Assembly: GCA_016929395.1 (NCBI GenBank)
Contig: JAFGIX010000033.1
Span: 1 to 52,244 of the forward strand
Length of the DNA stretch: 52,244 nucleotides
Origin: Candidatus Zymogenus saltonus
GTDB taxonomy: Bacteria > Desulfobacterota > Zymogenia > Zymogenales > Zymogenaceae
Direction: 5' to 3'
In this document: positions 1 through 9,352 of the stretch, piece after piece
Layout: each line of letters opens with the position of its first letter
Numbering within the stretch: position 1 is the stretch's first letter
Program-made: the position numbers and the translations under genes
Notes under the pieces: generated by a model
Databases searched by the model: none
What the model was told of the DNA's origin: nothing
The model's input: the letters and a program-made list of their open reading frames with translations, nothing else

Positions 1-38
1 AAATTTTAAATGATTTTGTCGGTTTTTTTAGGCCGTCC

Positions 39-67
39 TTGACTAAAGGCGGATTGGGTATTATAAT
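39..67 (+). promoter_or_regulatory. Sigma70-like promoter of the moxR operon
   Basis: TTGACT (39-44) and a perfect TATAAT (62-67) are separated by 17 bp. The predicted transcript start falls at about 74, which is the A of the moxR start codon, so the mRNA would be leaderless. Boxes are seen in the sequence; the start site is inferred. Confidence 0.6.
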
Positions 68-73
68 AAAGCG

Positions 74-1084
74 ATGGAATTGAAAATATCTGAAAAGGAT
101 AACGGCTTAGAGATAGAGGGACAGGGGGAACAGGGAGGGCACAAGGCGCCGGAGAGGCTGATTGACGAGCTGTCCCGAAACGTCGGGAGCGCCATAATAG
201 GGAAGGCGGACGTCATAAGACATGCGCTGATAACGCTTCTCTCGGCCGGTCACCTCCTCATCGAGGACATCCCCGGGGTGGGAAAATCCACCCTCGCCCA
301 CGCCATAGCGAGGTCCGTGGGGGGGAGCTTCATGAGGATCCAGTTCACCTCCGACATGCTCCCCTCGGACATTATCGGCGTTTCGGTCTACAGGAAAGCG
401 GGGGAGGACTTCGAGTTCATCCCGGGCCCCATCTTTCACAACTTCGTCCTCGCCGACGAGATAAACCGAACGTCCCCGAGGACACAGAGCGCGCTTCTGG
501 AGGCTATGAGCGACGGGAGGGTTTCGGTGGAAAACCGCACCTACGACCTTGAGAGGCCGTTCATGATCCTCGCCACCCAGAACCCCCTCGAATATCACGG
601 GACCTACCCCCTGCCGGAGTCTCAGCTCGACCGCTTTATGATGACCATCGAGATAGGGTATCCCGAAAACGATGAGGAAAAAAAGGTTGTTACAAGCCAA
701 GGCATAGGGTCGAGGGTCGACGGCCTGAGGCCGGTCTTGACGACGGCCGAGCTGATGGCGCTTCAGTCCCTTGCCGACCGGGTTACAATAGAGGACACCC
801 TTGTCGATTATCTGATGAGGCTTGTCAAAGCCACGAGGGGATCGAAGTATTTGAGGCTCGGGGTCTCGACGAGGGGCGCTATATTCCTTAAGAGGGCGGC
901 CAAGGCCGCGGCGCTGATCCGGGGGAGGGGCTTCGTTGTCCCGGACGACATCAAGGAGATGGTGCTGCCGGTCTTTTCCCACAGAGTAGTCTTGAAATCG
1001 TCCTCCGTTGTCCCCCACGGGAGATCGAGGGAGGCGAGAAACGTCCTGATGGAGATCACCGAGTCGGTTCCCGTTCCACTCTGA
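74..1084 (+). CDS. MoxR-family AAA+ ATPase
   Basis: This 336-residue protein is a MoxR-type AAA+ ATPase, a cytoplasmic chaperone-like ATPase that works with DUF58/VWA partners in protein or complex maturation. Walker A is GVGKST (residues 68-73), Walker B is LADEIN (126-131), and the family hallmark ATQNPLEYHGTYPLPESQLD region follows (about residues 175-195). The C-terminal lid domain is intact and length is typical. It is followed by a DUF58 protein and a transglutaminase-like membrane protein, the usual moxR-DUF58-tgpA set, after a 175-bp spacer. The ATG at 74 has no Shine-Dalgarno and coincides with the predicted transcript start, so it may be translated from a leaderless mRNA. The first 30 residues are not conserved and the substrate is unknown. 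Confidence 0.93.
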   Translation: MELKISEKDNGLEIEGQGEQGGHKAPERLIDELSRNVGSAIIGKADVIRHALITLLSAGHLLIEDIPGVGKSTLAHAIARSVGGSFMRIQFTSDMLPSDIIGVSVYRKAGEDFEFIPGPIFHNFVLADEINRTSPRTQSALLEAMSDGRVSVENRTYDLERPFMILATQNPLEYHGTYPLPESQLDRFMMTIEIGYPENDEEKKVVTSQGIGSRVDGLRPVLTTAELMALQSLADRVTIEDTLVDYLMRLVKATRGSKYLRLGVSTRGAIFLKRAAKAAALIRGRGFVVPDDIKEMVLPVFSHRVVLKSSSVVPHGRSREARNVLMEITESVPVPL

Positions 1085-1139
1085 GTCGACCGGTCGGTTA
1101 AGGTCTTGCGGTTGTCAAGGATGTCGGAGGGGGGCCCAG

Positions 1140-1171
1140 GAGCGATTTTATGATTCGGCTCTAAATCGCTC
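1140..1171 (+). terminator. Hairpin between moxR and DUF58 gene
   Basis: GAGCGATTT (1140-1148) and AAATCGCTC (1163-1171) form a perfect 9-bp stem with a 14-nt loop, followed by a short T run (1178-1182). It may be a weak terminator or an mRNA-stabilising hairpin after moxR. The T run is 6 nt away from the stem, so termination is uncertain. Confidence 0.4.
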
Positions 1172-1259
1172 TCGTCGTTTTTCCGACTTTGTCAAATGTC
1201 CCGTAGATTGTCAGGCCGCATGGTTTTTGCCCTTCTACCCTTCTACTAATATATAAGAG

Positions 1260-2264
1260 ATGTCTGACTTTACCCGCCGAACAAAAAAATGGCTGATTAG
1301 GTTCATCACACCGCCGCGAACCCTCAAGATCACGAAGGTGGGATGGTACTTTATCGCCCTTACCTTTGCGGTGGGGTTTGCCGCCGTAAACTCCGGAAAC
1401 AACCTCCTCTACATCATCCTCGGCGCCATGCTCTCCTTTATCGTGGCGTCAGGCGTCATGTCCAACATTGCCCTCAGAGACCTCGTAATTACAAGGGAAA
1501 TATCGGATCGGGCCTTTGCAAAGACCCCGACCCTCTACCGGTTCGGCGTGAAAAACAAGAAGAGGTTCTTCCCGTCGTACCTTATCCTGCTTAAGGACGA
1601 GGCGCCCTTTATGACAGGGGGTTTTCTCACGTATTTGGGGCCCAAGGGGGAGGAGTTTCCCGTGGTGGAGGCTCTATTTCCGAAGCGAGGCCCTTTTGCT
1701 CTCGGCAACGTGGCGGTCTCAACGAGCTTCCCATTTGGGCTCTTCACCAAGGGGATGAAGAGGAGCATAGATGAAGAGATCCTCGTCCTCCCGAGGATCA
1801 GGGAGGTTGATCCGGAGGGGTTCGATCTCAGGGGGTGGGAGGGCGAGGTGGTCGTAAGCAAGTCCGGTCACGGGGGGGAGCCCTGGGGGGTTACCGAGTA
1901 TTTCCCGGGGGACAATCCGAGACATATCCACTGGAGGAGCACTGCGAAGAGAGGTGATATAATGAGAAAGGAGTTTGCCGAGGAGAGCGAGCGGAAGATC
2001 ACGATAAGGCTCATCGTATCGGACAGTAACTCGGAGGACGAGATCGAGTACAAGATCGAGGCGGCCGCATCCGTGGCGGTCCGCTTTATCAGGGGTGACT
2101 ACGCCGTCGGGCTGATTATCGGGAGCGAATTTCTAAAGCCGGCCAAGGGGATGGGACAGCTTGAAAAGATCCTCGAGGCGCTGGCCCTCTTCAGCCCTGG
2201 AAGGGTAACGGCCGCCCCGCCCGTGATCGACGAGGCGGATACTGGGGCGATAATCGATGTCTGA
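1260..2264 (+). CDS. DUF58 domain protein
   Basis: This is a 334-residue DUF58 family protein, the usual partner of MoxR ATPases. Two hydrophobic segments (about residues 25-65, with FIALTFAVGFAAVNSGNNLL and the following helix) anchor it in the inner membrane. The DUF58 core signature, with the stretch FPGDNPRHIHWRSTAKRGD at about residues 216-234, is complete. A VWA-like fold is known for the family, but the exact biochemical role is not. The gene lies between moxR and a TgpA-like transglutaminase gene (49 bp upstream of it). There is no clear Shine-Dalgarno before the ATG, only AAGAG directly abutting it, so the start could be SD-independent. Function is assigned from family and context. 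Confidence 0.9.
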   Translation: MSDFTRRTKKWLIRFITPPRTLKITKVGWYFIALTFAVGFAAVNSGNNLLYIILGAMLSFIVASGVMSNIALRDLVITREISDRAFAKTPTLYRFGVKNKKRFFPSYLILLKDEAPFMTGGFLTYLGPKGEEFPVVEALFPKRGPFALGNVAVSTSFPFGLFTKGMKRSIDEEILVLPRIREVDPEGFDLRGWEGEVVVSKSGHGGEPWGVTEYFPGDNPRHIHWRSTAKRGDIMRKEFAEESERKITIRLIVSDSNSEDEIEYKIEAAASVAVRFIRGDYAVGLIIGSEFLKPAKGMGQLEKILEALALFSPGRVTAAPPVIDEADTGAIIDV

Positions 2265-2312
2265 CCTTTTTGACAGTCATTTCACGGCGAATCCTCTCTT
2301 TGGGTGGGCATA

Positions 2313-4415
2313 ATGGAAGGTCTGAGAAGGACGTTCAAGATACTCACTTTCGCCGTTTGCACCTCCGGTTTCGCGGCGATGTTGTTCACCGGAGAGCTGG
2401 GGCTCCTTGAGCACGCGGCCATCTTCTCGTCGCTGATAGTCGGCTGGTTCTGGGGCGAGAGGCTCTCCAAGATTCCCAGGGCCGCGGGCGTGGCCACCGC
2501 CTCCATCATAGCTATCCTCTTCCTCTCGGTGATCGGCCTCTTCTTTTTTCACCGCTCCTTTGTAACCACGACAATAAGCTTTCTCATCTACGTCCAGGCG
2601 GTGAGGATCCTCTTTTTGAGCGAGATGAGGCACCACCTTCAGGTATATATGATAAGCCTCGCCTCCGTCCTTGCGGCGACGATCCTAACCTTTTCGCCCC
2701 TTTTCCTGCTCTCATTTCTGGTGTATCTCTTCCTGGCCACGGGCACGATGATCACATACAATTTTATCCAGAATATCGAATCGAACAATCGTTTGAGAAA
2801 TAGAGAGGACGACTTTCCGGTTGACCTGAAGGGCTCGTCCCTCTTGACAATAGCGGCCGCTACCACATCATTCATACTCATTTTCTCGGCCTTTCTCTTT
2901 ATCTTTTTCCCCCGTATCTCCGCCGGCTTCCTCCCTTCGGAGCTTGTCGAGCCGGTTCGCGTATCCGGCTTCTCGAAGAATGTGGAGCTGGGGGAGGTGG
3001 GAAGCCTGAAGGTCAGCTCGGCCGTCGTCATGAGGGTCGTTGTCGACAAGGGGGAGATGGAAAAGGCGGGTGTAAAAGACGTCTATCTTCGCGGCACCGC
3101 CTTTGACGTTTTCGACGGGAGATATTGGGAAAAAACGGACTACCGGAAAAACGTCATGAGAAGGATCGGCATGACCTTTATCAGCGGCGGAGAGGTCTCC
3201 GGGACGACAGTTAACCAGGAATTTTTCCTGGAGCCGACGGACGGCAGGGTCCTCTTTTCGATGACGGAGCCGGTCTCCTTCGAGGGGCCGTTTTTCAACC
3301 TCCTCGAAGACAGGTACGGCACGGTCGAGACGAGGAGGTTTTTCAACGACAAGTTGAGGTACAGGGTGAGGTCGGTGATTAATCCCGTCAGGGTAAAGGA
3401 GACCTATCTCACGCCCGGCGAGACAAAGGCCTATCTTCAGCTGCCGGGCAATATCGACGGGAGGATAAGGCCCCTAGTCGATGAGATTACGGAGGGGGCC
3501 GAAACCGACGAGATTGAGGCGGAGCGGATAAAAGATTATCTTCTCAATAATCTCTCGTACGATCTAGATCCTGGGGATGCGGGGGACGATCCCCTGGCCG
3601 CCTTCCTTTTCGTGAACAAGAAGGGCTACTGCGAGCACTTCGCAACGGCGATGGTGATGATGCTGAGGAGCGCCGGGATAAGGTCGAGGCTCGTCACCGG
3701 GTTTCTCGCCGGGGACTACAACGAGTACGGCTCTTTCTACACGGTGAGGGCGAGCGACGCCCACGCCTGGGTGGAGGCGTATTTTAAGGGGAAGGGGTGG
3801 GTAACTCTCGACCCGACCCCGCCGGCCGGGCTCGTTATGTTGAAGGAGGTGTCGGCGATAGGCAGGCTTTTCGAAAATCTCAAGATGAAGTGGAACATAT
3901 ATATCGTCAATTACGAGATGATCGACCAGATGGAGATGATCAAGGATGTAAGGGACATCTCGATAAAGGGGAGAAACAGCGTGTCCGACCTGAGAGAAAA
4001 GACGGGCGGCTGGATTTCGGGAATGAAAGAGGAGGGGAGGGCCTTTCTCCTCCCGATCATTGGTGTAGTAATTATCTTTATTGTAGCTATTATCGTCTAT
4101 GTAGTAGTTTCTTTTGTGTTTTCCAAGGACAGCTTCTCGAAAAGAAAAGGGGAGGGGGCCGTCCGGGCGTATTTGGATGCGCTGAATCTCCTCTCCAAAA
4201 AGGGAGTGAGCAGAGATAGGTTAATGACTCCAGGGGAGTTCGGCGATCTGGTCAAAGAAAGGCTCCCGGACCTCGAAGACGATTTTTCATCCCTCAACGG
4301 GGCCTATCTGGCCGAACGCTTCGGGGACGTGGAACCCTACGGGGAGACCACCGAAGACGCCCTTCGCTCCCTTGCCAACATCAGGGAAAGGCTCAAGTGG
4401 AGCGGGGGAAAATAG
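2313..4415 (+). CDS. TgpA-like transglutaminase membrane protein
   Basis: This is a roughly 700-residue inner-membrane protein with the TgpA layout. About six N-terminal transmembrane helices (DUF3488 region, to about residue 205) are followed by a large periplasmic part with a transglutaminase-like core, one further helix near residue 590 and a C-terminal DUF4129-like tail. The Cys-His-Asp triad is visible as GYCEHFATAM (Cys about 440), DAHAWVEAYF and LDPTPP. In Pseudomonas the homologue is essential, but its natural substrate is unsettled. It closes the moxR-DUF58 operon. I prefer the ATG at 2313 to the GTG at 2304, because GGTGGG lies 5 nt before the ATG. There is no gene loss or frameshift. 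Confidence 0.9.
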   Translation: MEGLRRTFKILTFAVCTSGFAAMLFTGELGLLEHAAIFSSLIVGWFWGERLSKIPRAAGVATASIIAILFLSVIGLFFFHRSFVTTTISFLIYVQAVRILFLSEMRHHLQVYMISLASVLAATILTFSPLFLLSFLVYLFLATGTMITYNFIQNIESNNRLRNREDDFPVDLKGSSLLTIAAATTSFILIFSAFLFIFFPRISAGFLPSELVEPVRVSGFSKNVELGEVGSLKVSSAVVMRVVVDKGEMEKAGVKDVYLRGTAFDVFDGRYWEKTDYRKNVMRRIGMTFISGGEVSGTTVNQEFFLEPTDGRVLFSMTEPVSFEGPFFNLLEDRYGTVETRRFFNDKLRYRVRSVINPVRVKETYLTPGETKAYLQLPGNIDGRIRPLVDEITEGAETDEIEAERIKDYLLNNLSYDLDPGDAGDDPLAAFLFVNKKGYCEHFATAMVMMLRSAGIRSRLVTGFLAGDYNEYGSFYTVRASDAHAWVEAYFKGKGWVTLDPTPPAGLVMLKEVSAIGRLFENLKMKWNIYIVNYEMIDQMEMIKDVRDISIKGRNSVSDLREKTGGWISGMKEEGRAFLLPIIGVVIIFIVAIIVYVVVSFVFSKDSFSKRKGEGAVRAYLDALNLLSKKGVSRDRLMTPGEFGDLVKERLPDLEDDFSSLNGAYLAERFGDVEPYGETTEDALRSLANIRERLKWSGGK

Positions 4416-4593
4416 CGGATACAAGGCCATTCAGGCTTTCCCGATTCTTTTCTCATTTTTCTCTCTTTTACGTTTTCACTTTTTTAATATTGCCAATGGA
4501 TGAAAAAGGTGATAATACCCTTTTAAGTAAAGTCTATTTCTAAAATTATCGTTTTTTCTTTCGGGATCGTATTGATAAAGGAGGTTAAGAAAA

Positions 4594-5364
4594 ATGGGAA
4601 AAGATACTTTTTCACTTAAGGGTAAAAACGTCCTCGTAACGGGGGGTAGCCGCGGGATCGGCATCTCGCTGGCGCTGGGGTTTGCGGATGCCGGGGCGGA
4701 AAATATCGCCATTTGTTCCAGGAAGGAGGACACGCTTCTCGATGCAAAGGGCAAAATAGAGGAGAGGGGGGCGAAGGTCATCGCCGTTCCCGCCCACCTG
4801 GGCAAGTTGGAGGATATAGACGGCCTGTTTGAAAAGATAAAGGGGGAGATGGGAACGCTCGATATTCTGGTAAACAACGTGGGGATGAATATCTTTACCC
4901 CCGCGGTCACCGATGCGGACGAGTCGCTCTGGGACAAGATAATCGACACCAACCTCAAGTCGGTCTTTCTGGTCAGCCAGAGGGGCGCCAGGATGATGAA
5001 GGATGCGGGGAAGGGGGGAAAGATCATCAATATCAGCACGGTCGCCGCGAGGAGGGCAACGCCGGGCCTCGGGATATATGGAGTGGCCAAGGCGGGGGTG
5101 GAGATGCTGACAAAGGTGCTGGCGCAGGAGCTGGCCCCCTTCAACATTCAGGTCAACGCCATCGCCCTCGCTATGATAAAGACGAAGTTCTCGGAGCCGC
5201 TCTGGTCGAATCCGGATATTTTAAAGCAGATTGCCGCCACAAATCCGATGGGGAGGATAGGCGACCCGGAAGAGGTTGTGGGGGCCGCTCTCTTTCTGGC
5301 GTCCGAGGCGTCGAGCTTCGTGACCGGGAGCGTAATACTCCTCGACGGGGGGACGACCGCTTAA
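4594..5364 (+). CDS. SDR-family NAD(P)-dependent oxidoreductase
   Basis: This is a classical short-chain dehydrogenase/reductase of 256 residues. Its Rossmann nucleotide site is TGGSRGIG near residue 16, a NNVG motif replaces the commoner NNAG, the catalytic Ser lies in INISTVAA, and the Tyr/Lys pair is in YGVAKAG. The C-terminus (PEEVVGAALFLASE, then GSVILLDGG) is typical of the FabG/gluconate dehydrogenase-like group. The substrate cannot be read from sequence. Translation starts at an ATG 8 nt after a strong AAGGAGG (4579-4585). The next gene, a creatininase-family hydrolase, follows after 178 bp of G-rich repeats, so co-transcription is possible but not shown. Confidence 0.9.
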   Translation: MGKDTFSLKGKNVLVTGGSRGIGISLALGFADAGAENIAICSRKEDTLLDAKGKIEERGAKVIAVPAHLGKLEDIDGLFEKIKGEMGTLDILVNNVGMNIFTPAVTDADESLWDKIIDTNLKSVFLVSQRGARMMKDAGKGGKIINISTVAARRATPGLGIYGVAKAGVEMLTKVLAQELAPFNIQVNAIALAMIKTKFSEPLWSNPDILKQIAATNPMGRIGDPEEVVGAALFLASEASSFVTGSVILLDGGTTA

Positions 5365-5404
5365 GTTCCTTGGCCGATGGGTGGGAGAATTATATTTAAG
5401 AGAG

Positions 5405-5515
5405 TCGGCAGAGTTGGGGGGGGGGTTGCAGGAAAGAGATCGGCAGGAGTCAAGGGGGTTGGCAGGGATTAGAGGGATTGACAAGAATTGGGGGGATCGG
5501 CAGGAGGAGTTGTCC
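5405..5515 (+). repeat. Degenerate 19-bp tandem repeat, G-rich
   Basis: Four consecutive units of exactly 19 bp start at 5440, 5459, 5478 and 5497, each opening with TCGGCAGG, TTGGCAGG or TTGACAAG and ending in a G-rich run. Two looser units precede them (TCGGCAG at 5405, TTGCAGG at 5426). The array fills the spacer after the SDR gene and ends 28 bp before the next start codon. Confidence 0.7.
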
Positions 5516-5542
5516 TTAAAGGGGTTGGAAAAGGAGCAATAA

Positions 5543-6253
5543 ATGATAATCGAGCAGATGACCACGGTAGATTTTTCCAAGGGATTAAAAAAGACCAGAA
5601 CGGTAATCGTCCCCATGGGTTCCATCGAGGAGCACGGCCCGCACCTCCCCATGAACACCGATATCCTCCACGCCTACGAGATCGCAAAGAAGGCGGCGGA
5701 TAAGGTGCCGGTTTTTGTGGCGCCGCCCATCAACTTCGGTGTGTGCCGGAGCACGGCGGATTTCCCCGGCACGGTGGCGGTCAGGTCTACGACGCTCGTT
5801 GCTGTAGTCCTTGACGTGGTCGATTCCCTCTACAGGCACGGCATAAAAAATTTCATCCTCTACTCCGGACACGCGGGGATGAACCACGTTGCGGCAATCC
5901 TTGACGCCGCGGACCAGATAATGAACAAATACGACGATACGAGATTTTCGGTTATAACCGACCTGGAGCTGACCGACGCCGAGTTTTTCAAGCTTGTCGA
6001 GACTCCGGCGGACTCCCACGCCGGGGAGATCGAGACCTCCTTGATCATGAGTCTTGCCCCGGAGCTTGTGGGAGAGCCGGCCGAGCCCGATTTCCCGAAG
6101 TTCCCGAAGCCGTTTTTGGTAAGAGATACACAAGAGTACTGGAAGACGGGGGTCTGGGGCGATCCGAAGCGCGCCGGCAGGGAGAAGGGCGACAAGATGG
6201 TCGAGATACTCGTCAGGAATCTCGTGCGTTTGGTAGAGGAGATTGGCGGCTGA
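5543..6253 (+). CDS. Creatininase-family amidohydrolase
   Basis: This 236-residue protein belongs to the creatininase family, metal-dependent amidohydrolases acting on cyclic amides and similar substrates. It has the family metal and active-site motifs: GSIEEHGPHLPMNTD near residues 24-38, SGHAGMN near 111 and DSHAGEIETSLIMS near 157, with the Glu, His and Asp ligands all present. Family members include creatininase, the MftE-like peptidases and FAPy deformylase, so the actual substrate is open. The start ATG follows AGGAG (5531-5535). The upstream neighbour is an SDR oxidoreductase; downstream there is a promoter for the amino-acid transporter, so this gene probably ends its transcription unit. 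Confidence 0.88.
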   Translation: MIIEQMTTVDFSKGLKKTRTVIVPMGSIEEHGPHLPMNTDILHAYEIAKKAADKVPVFVAPPINFGVCRSTADFPGTVAVRSTTLVAVVLDVVDSLYRHGIKNFILYSGHAGMNHVAAILDAADQIMNKYDDTRFSVITDLELTDAEFFKLVETPADSHAGEIETSLIMSLAPELVGEPAEPDFPKFPKPFLVRDTQEYWKTGVWGDPKRAGREKGDKMVEILVRNLVRLVEEIGG

Positions 6254-6326
6254 TCTGATCATATATTTGCAATGAAGAAAGTTAAAGAATTTTGCCGGGA
6301 AGTTGTCATTTATATAAATTTATCTA

Positions 6327-6355
6327 TTGACATAAGTGCTTTTTATTGGTATCAT
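6327..6355 (+). promoter_or_regulatory. Sigma70-like promoter of the amino-acid ABC operon
   Basis: TTGACA (6327-6332) and TATCAT (6350-6355) are separated by exactly 17 bp. The predicted start near 6362 gives a leader of about 190 nt before the binding-protein gene. The first part of that leader (6366-6440) is very G-rich, with repeats resembling GGATTTA-GTGGGG. Confidence 0.65.
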
Positions 6356-6552
6356 CCCCCAATCTGGTTGTGGGTGTGAGGATTTACTACGGGGTGGGGG
6401 ATTTAGTGGGGGGAGATTAGTACGGAGGGGGAGGGGGGATTGACGGCTTTTTATGTGAATATTGTTTTAAATGGAGTTGTAATCCATTTGAATATATGGT
6501 AGAAGAAGGGGAAATAGTAAGTTTTGTCTACAAAACATGGAGGAGAATTTTT

Positions 6553-7353
6553 ATGAACAAGAAACTTTTAGCGCTGTTTTTTGTTTTTGCACTGGCCATT
6601 GGCTCGATCATAATGGTGCAGGGATGCGCCCCGAAAGAAGAGGTAGCGGAAGGGACTGGAGAAGTGGTTAAGATTAAGGTAGCCACGGATGCCGCATATC
6701 CCCCGTTTGAGAATGTGGATCCGACATCGGAGGAGATAGTCGGATTTGACATCGATTTCATGAATGAAATCGCAAAGGCCGCCGGTTTCGAGGTGGAGTT
6801 TGTCAACGTCAACTGGGACGGTATTTTTATCGGCCTGGATGCGGACAAATACGATGCAGTTATTTCCGCTGTCAGCATTACCGACGAGAGGAAGGAGAAA
6901 TACGACTTCTCCGATCCCTACTACGCCATCAGCCAGGCACTTATTCTCAACAAAGCGGATGCCGAGAGCATCAAGGTCCTTGACGACCTGGCCGGAAAGA
7001 AAATCGGTGCGCAGATCGGAACCACCGGCGCCATCTTTGTCGGCAAGAACGACAAGGTGGAGCTCGTGAATTACGACGATAACGCACTCGCCATCGAGGC
7101 TCTGGTCAGGGGAGACGTCGTAGCGGTTGTCTGCGATCATCCCGTCGCTTTCGACTACGCCCTGAAGAACGAGGCCTACAAAGAGAAGCTGGTAGTTGTC
7201 AACGCCGATCTGAACAAGGGCGATCTTGAGGACTACGGAATAGTCGTCAAGAAGGGCAACGCCAAGGTCCTCGATCTGATCAACAAGGGACTGGCGGAGG
7301 TCAAGAAGGGCGATACGATTTCCACTCTTGAGAAGAAGTGGGGTATCAAGTAA
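6553..7353 (+). CDS. Amino-acid ABC transporter substrate-binding lipoprotein
   Basis: This is a family 3 (polar amino acid) extracellular solute-binding protein of about 266 residues. The N-terminal signal peptide MNKKLLALFFVFALAIGS ends in a lipobox VQGC, so the mature protein should be lipid-anchored. Typical SBP_bac_3 motifs are AAYPPFENVD, GFDIDFMNEIAK, DAVISAVSITDERKEKYDFS and DLAGKKIGAQIGTTGA. I take the ATG at 6553, preceded by GGAGGAGAA (6540-6547), rather than an upstream in-frame ATG at 6496, because the lipoprotein signal starts there. It heads an operon with a permease, an ATPase and a second binding protein. The ligand is a polar amino acid by family only. Confidence 0.92.
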   Translation: MNKKLLALFFVFALAIGSIIMVQGCAPKEEVAEGTGEVVKIKVATDAAYPPFENVDPTSEEIVGFDIDFMNEIAKAAGFEVEFVNVNWDGIFIGLDADKYDAVISAVSITDERKEKYDFSDPYYAISQALILNKADAESIKVLDDLAGKKIGAQIGTTGAIFVGKNDKVELVNYDDNALAIEALVRGDVVAVVCDHPVAFDYALKNEAYKEKLVVVNADLNKGDLEDYGIVVKKGNAKVLDLINKGLAEVKKGDTISTLEKKWGIK

Positions 7354-7368
7354 AAAATGCCCTATAAT

Positions 7369-7401
7369 TTCGGCGGGGTTGAAAGGCCCCGCCGAACTTT
7401 T
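7369..7401 (+). terminator. Strong hairpin between binding protein and permease genes
   Basis: TTCGGCGGGG (7369-7378) pairs perfectly with CCCCGCCGAA (7387-7396) around an 8-nt loop, followed by CTTTTA. It lies 15 bp after the binding-protein stop. Such hairpins often raise the amount of binding protein relative to permease by partial termination or 3'-end protection; that role is inferred. Confidence 0.7.
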
Positions 7402-7434
7402 ATGTAGAATCAAAAATCGCAAAAGAACGGCAAA

Positions 7435-9288
7435 ATGACCACAATTAGTCTTCTTGAAATCTCTTTCTTCGTGTTCTGGCTCTGGACCCTGATGGATTTG
7501 ATAAATCAGGAGGGAATGAAGGAGATAAGGAAGGCCAGACTTGTTATCTTTCACACATTTCTGGGATTCATCGGAATAGCATTCTACTTCTTCCTTTTGA
7601 TCTCATCCTTTGCGTCAAAAGAGGTTTTCGGTCTGACGGGAACCGTCACAAATATAAACGGGCCCGCATTCAGGCTGATTACGGAGAGGCTTAGGCCCTC
7701 TCTTTTTATCGCATTCGTCATCATAATAATCTTCCCGGCCGTGGCGGCCCTTAATTTCAAATTCAAGGGGAATCTCAGGGCAAAACGCTTCCTTGCTATT
7801 ATCAACATCTTTGAGTTACTATCCATCCTGACGAGTTTTATCTATATCCTTGTTATCGCTTCTTATATCGATAAGATCAACGGTACCATGCCGTTTCCAT
7901 ATCACGTTAACGATGTGGCGTATAGTCGTGCAAATGTGTTCGGCCTGGACTTCGGAATTACCACGCTCAGCTTTACGTTCAACTTCGTCCTCTACCTGTT
8001 TGCCATAACGATTATCATCTGGTTTATCTCTACGTTGTACTATATCTTTTTATTAAAGATACCGATAACCAGGAGAAAGGTGGTAATCCTCAATACCGAT
8101 GAGATCAGAAAACTGACGTCGATGGCGAAAATATACAAAAACGCCCTCTATTTTCTGATCCCCATCGCCCTTATATTAATGAGAAATGTATGGGATTGGA
8201 TGACCGGCTTTAGGATCAAAAAGTTCTTTATCTCGGTCGGAGACGGACTTTTAGACGGCGGCTCCAGTATAACGGAATCGGCCGTTAAAAACGGCGAATC
8301 AGCCGCGAATTTATGGTCACGGCTCTTCGAATGGATATCAGGAAAGATCCACATCCTGAAGGTCGGGCTTGGCTCGTTGATATCTGGTATCGGAGACAAC
8401 TTTTTTGCAGGACATCCAGGCGACGTTTTCTCGGCGGGCTTTGTAATAGCTGTGATCCTGATTGTATTCGCATTAGTTGTGTGGCTCCTCCTTCGATACA
8501 TAAACCTTGACCTTGAAGCGATGCAGGAGACGCACGAGGTCCAGATGGGCGGCCTCAGGCACTCCTTTTATATGAACTTCTTCGATGCGTGGAAGGTCTC
8601 CCTCTTCGCCGCCCTGACGACCATACTGCTTCTCGTCTACTTTTACAACAATCCCTATTTCAACGTTCTAAAATTTGTCAGATCCGGGATCGTCATCACC
8701 TTTGAGGTCACCGTGGCCGCGATGATCCTCTCTTTGATATTGGGTCTTCTGGCGGGGCTGGGCAAGCTTTCCAACAACGCCTTTATAAAAGGGATCGCCT
8801 CGGTTTACATCGAGGTCATAAGGGGCGTGCCGCTCCTCGTTCAGTTATTCTACATACACTTCGGCCTCGGGAGATTTTTTCAACTTCCACCCCTCGGATC
8901 GGCTATCTCCGCCATGGCCATATGTTACGGGGCCTACATGGGGGAGATCTTTAGGGCGGGAATACAGTCTATATCCCACGGGCAGGTCGAGGCGGCGAAG
9001 TCCCTCGGGATGACCAACTACCAGACCATGAGCAAGGTCATCCTACCCCAGGGATTCAAGGTGATTTTGCCGCCCATCGGAAACGAGTTCATCGCCCTTT
9101 TGAAGGATTCCTCCCTCGTATCGATCATAGCGGTTGCCGATATCCTCCGAAGGGCCAGGGAGTATGTGTCGATATACTTCATCCCCTTTGAGGCCTACAC
9201 CCTTGTGGCCCTGGTCTATCTCGTGATAACTCTGGTGCTCTCAAAGGTTGTGTGGAACATGGAAAAGATAATGGCTACGGACGAGTAG
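7435..9288 (+). CDS. Amino-acid ABC permease with extra N-terminal membrane domain
   Basis: The C-terminal ~210 residues (about 405-617) are a normal HisM/GlnP-type permease: [20 protein letters not shown], then the EAA cytoplasmic loop [20 protein letters not shown] and [19 protein letters not shown]. Before it are about 400 residues not found in ordinary permeases of 220-250 residues. They include several hydrophobic helices (about 5-25, 38-60, 85-103, 120-145, 175-205, 238-255, 340-360) and a region near 275-330. The reading frame is continuous, so this is a fusion or N-terminal extension. The gene follows the binding-protein gene and precedes the ATPase. The N-terminal domain's role is unknown; it may couple the carrier to the binding proteins or sense something in the membrane. 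Confidence 0.9.
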   Translation: MTTISLLEISFFVFWLWTLMDLINQEGMKEIRKARLVIFHTFLGFIGIAFYFFLLISSFASKEVFGLTGTVTNINGPAFRLITERLRPSLFIAFVIIIIFPAVAALNFKFKGNLRAKRFLAIINIFELLSILTSFIYILVIASYIDKINGTMPFPYHVNDVAYSRANVFGLDFGITTLSFTFNFVLYLFAITIIIWFISTLYYIFLLKIPITRRKVVILNTDEIRKLTSMAKIYKNALYFLIPIALILMRNVWDWMTGFRIKKFFISVGDGLLDGGSSITESAVKNGESAANLWSRLFEWISGKIHILKVGLGSLISGIGDNFFAGHPGDVFSAGFVIAVILIVFALVVWLLLRYINLDLEAMQETHEVQMGGLRHSFYMNFFDAWKVSLFAALTTILLLVYFYNNPYFNVLKFVRSGIVITFEVTVAAMILSLILGLLAGLGKLSNNAFIKGIASVYIEVIRGVPLLVQLFYIHFGLGRFFQLPPLGSAISAMAICYGAYMGEIFRAGIQSISHGQVEAAKSLGMTNYQTMSKVILPQGFKVILPPIGNEFIALLKDSSLVSIIAVADILRRAREYVSIYFIPFEAYTLVALVYLVITLVLSKVVWNMEKIMATDE

Positions 9289-9352
9289 TTATTTTTCAAT
9301 AGAAATATTAAATGCTGGATTTGGGGCAAATATTAAATTTGGGGAGTTGGCG

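Noticed and set aside
107-1018. 303-codon minus-strand frame opposite moxR
   Set aside because: Mirror frame of a clear AAA+ ATPase gene; no family features.
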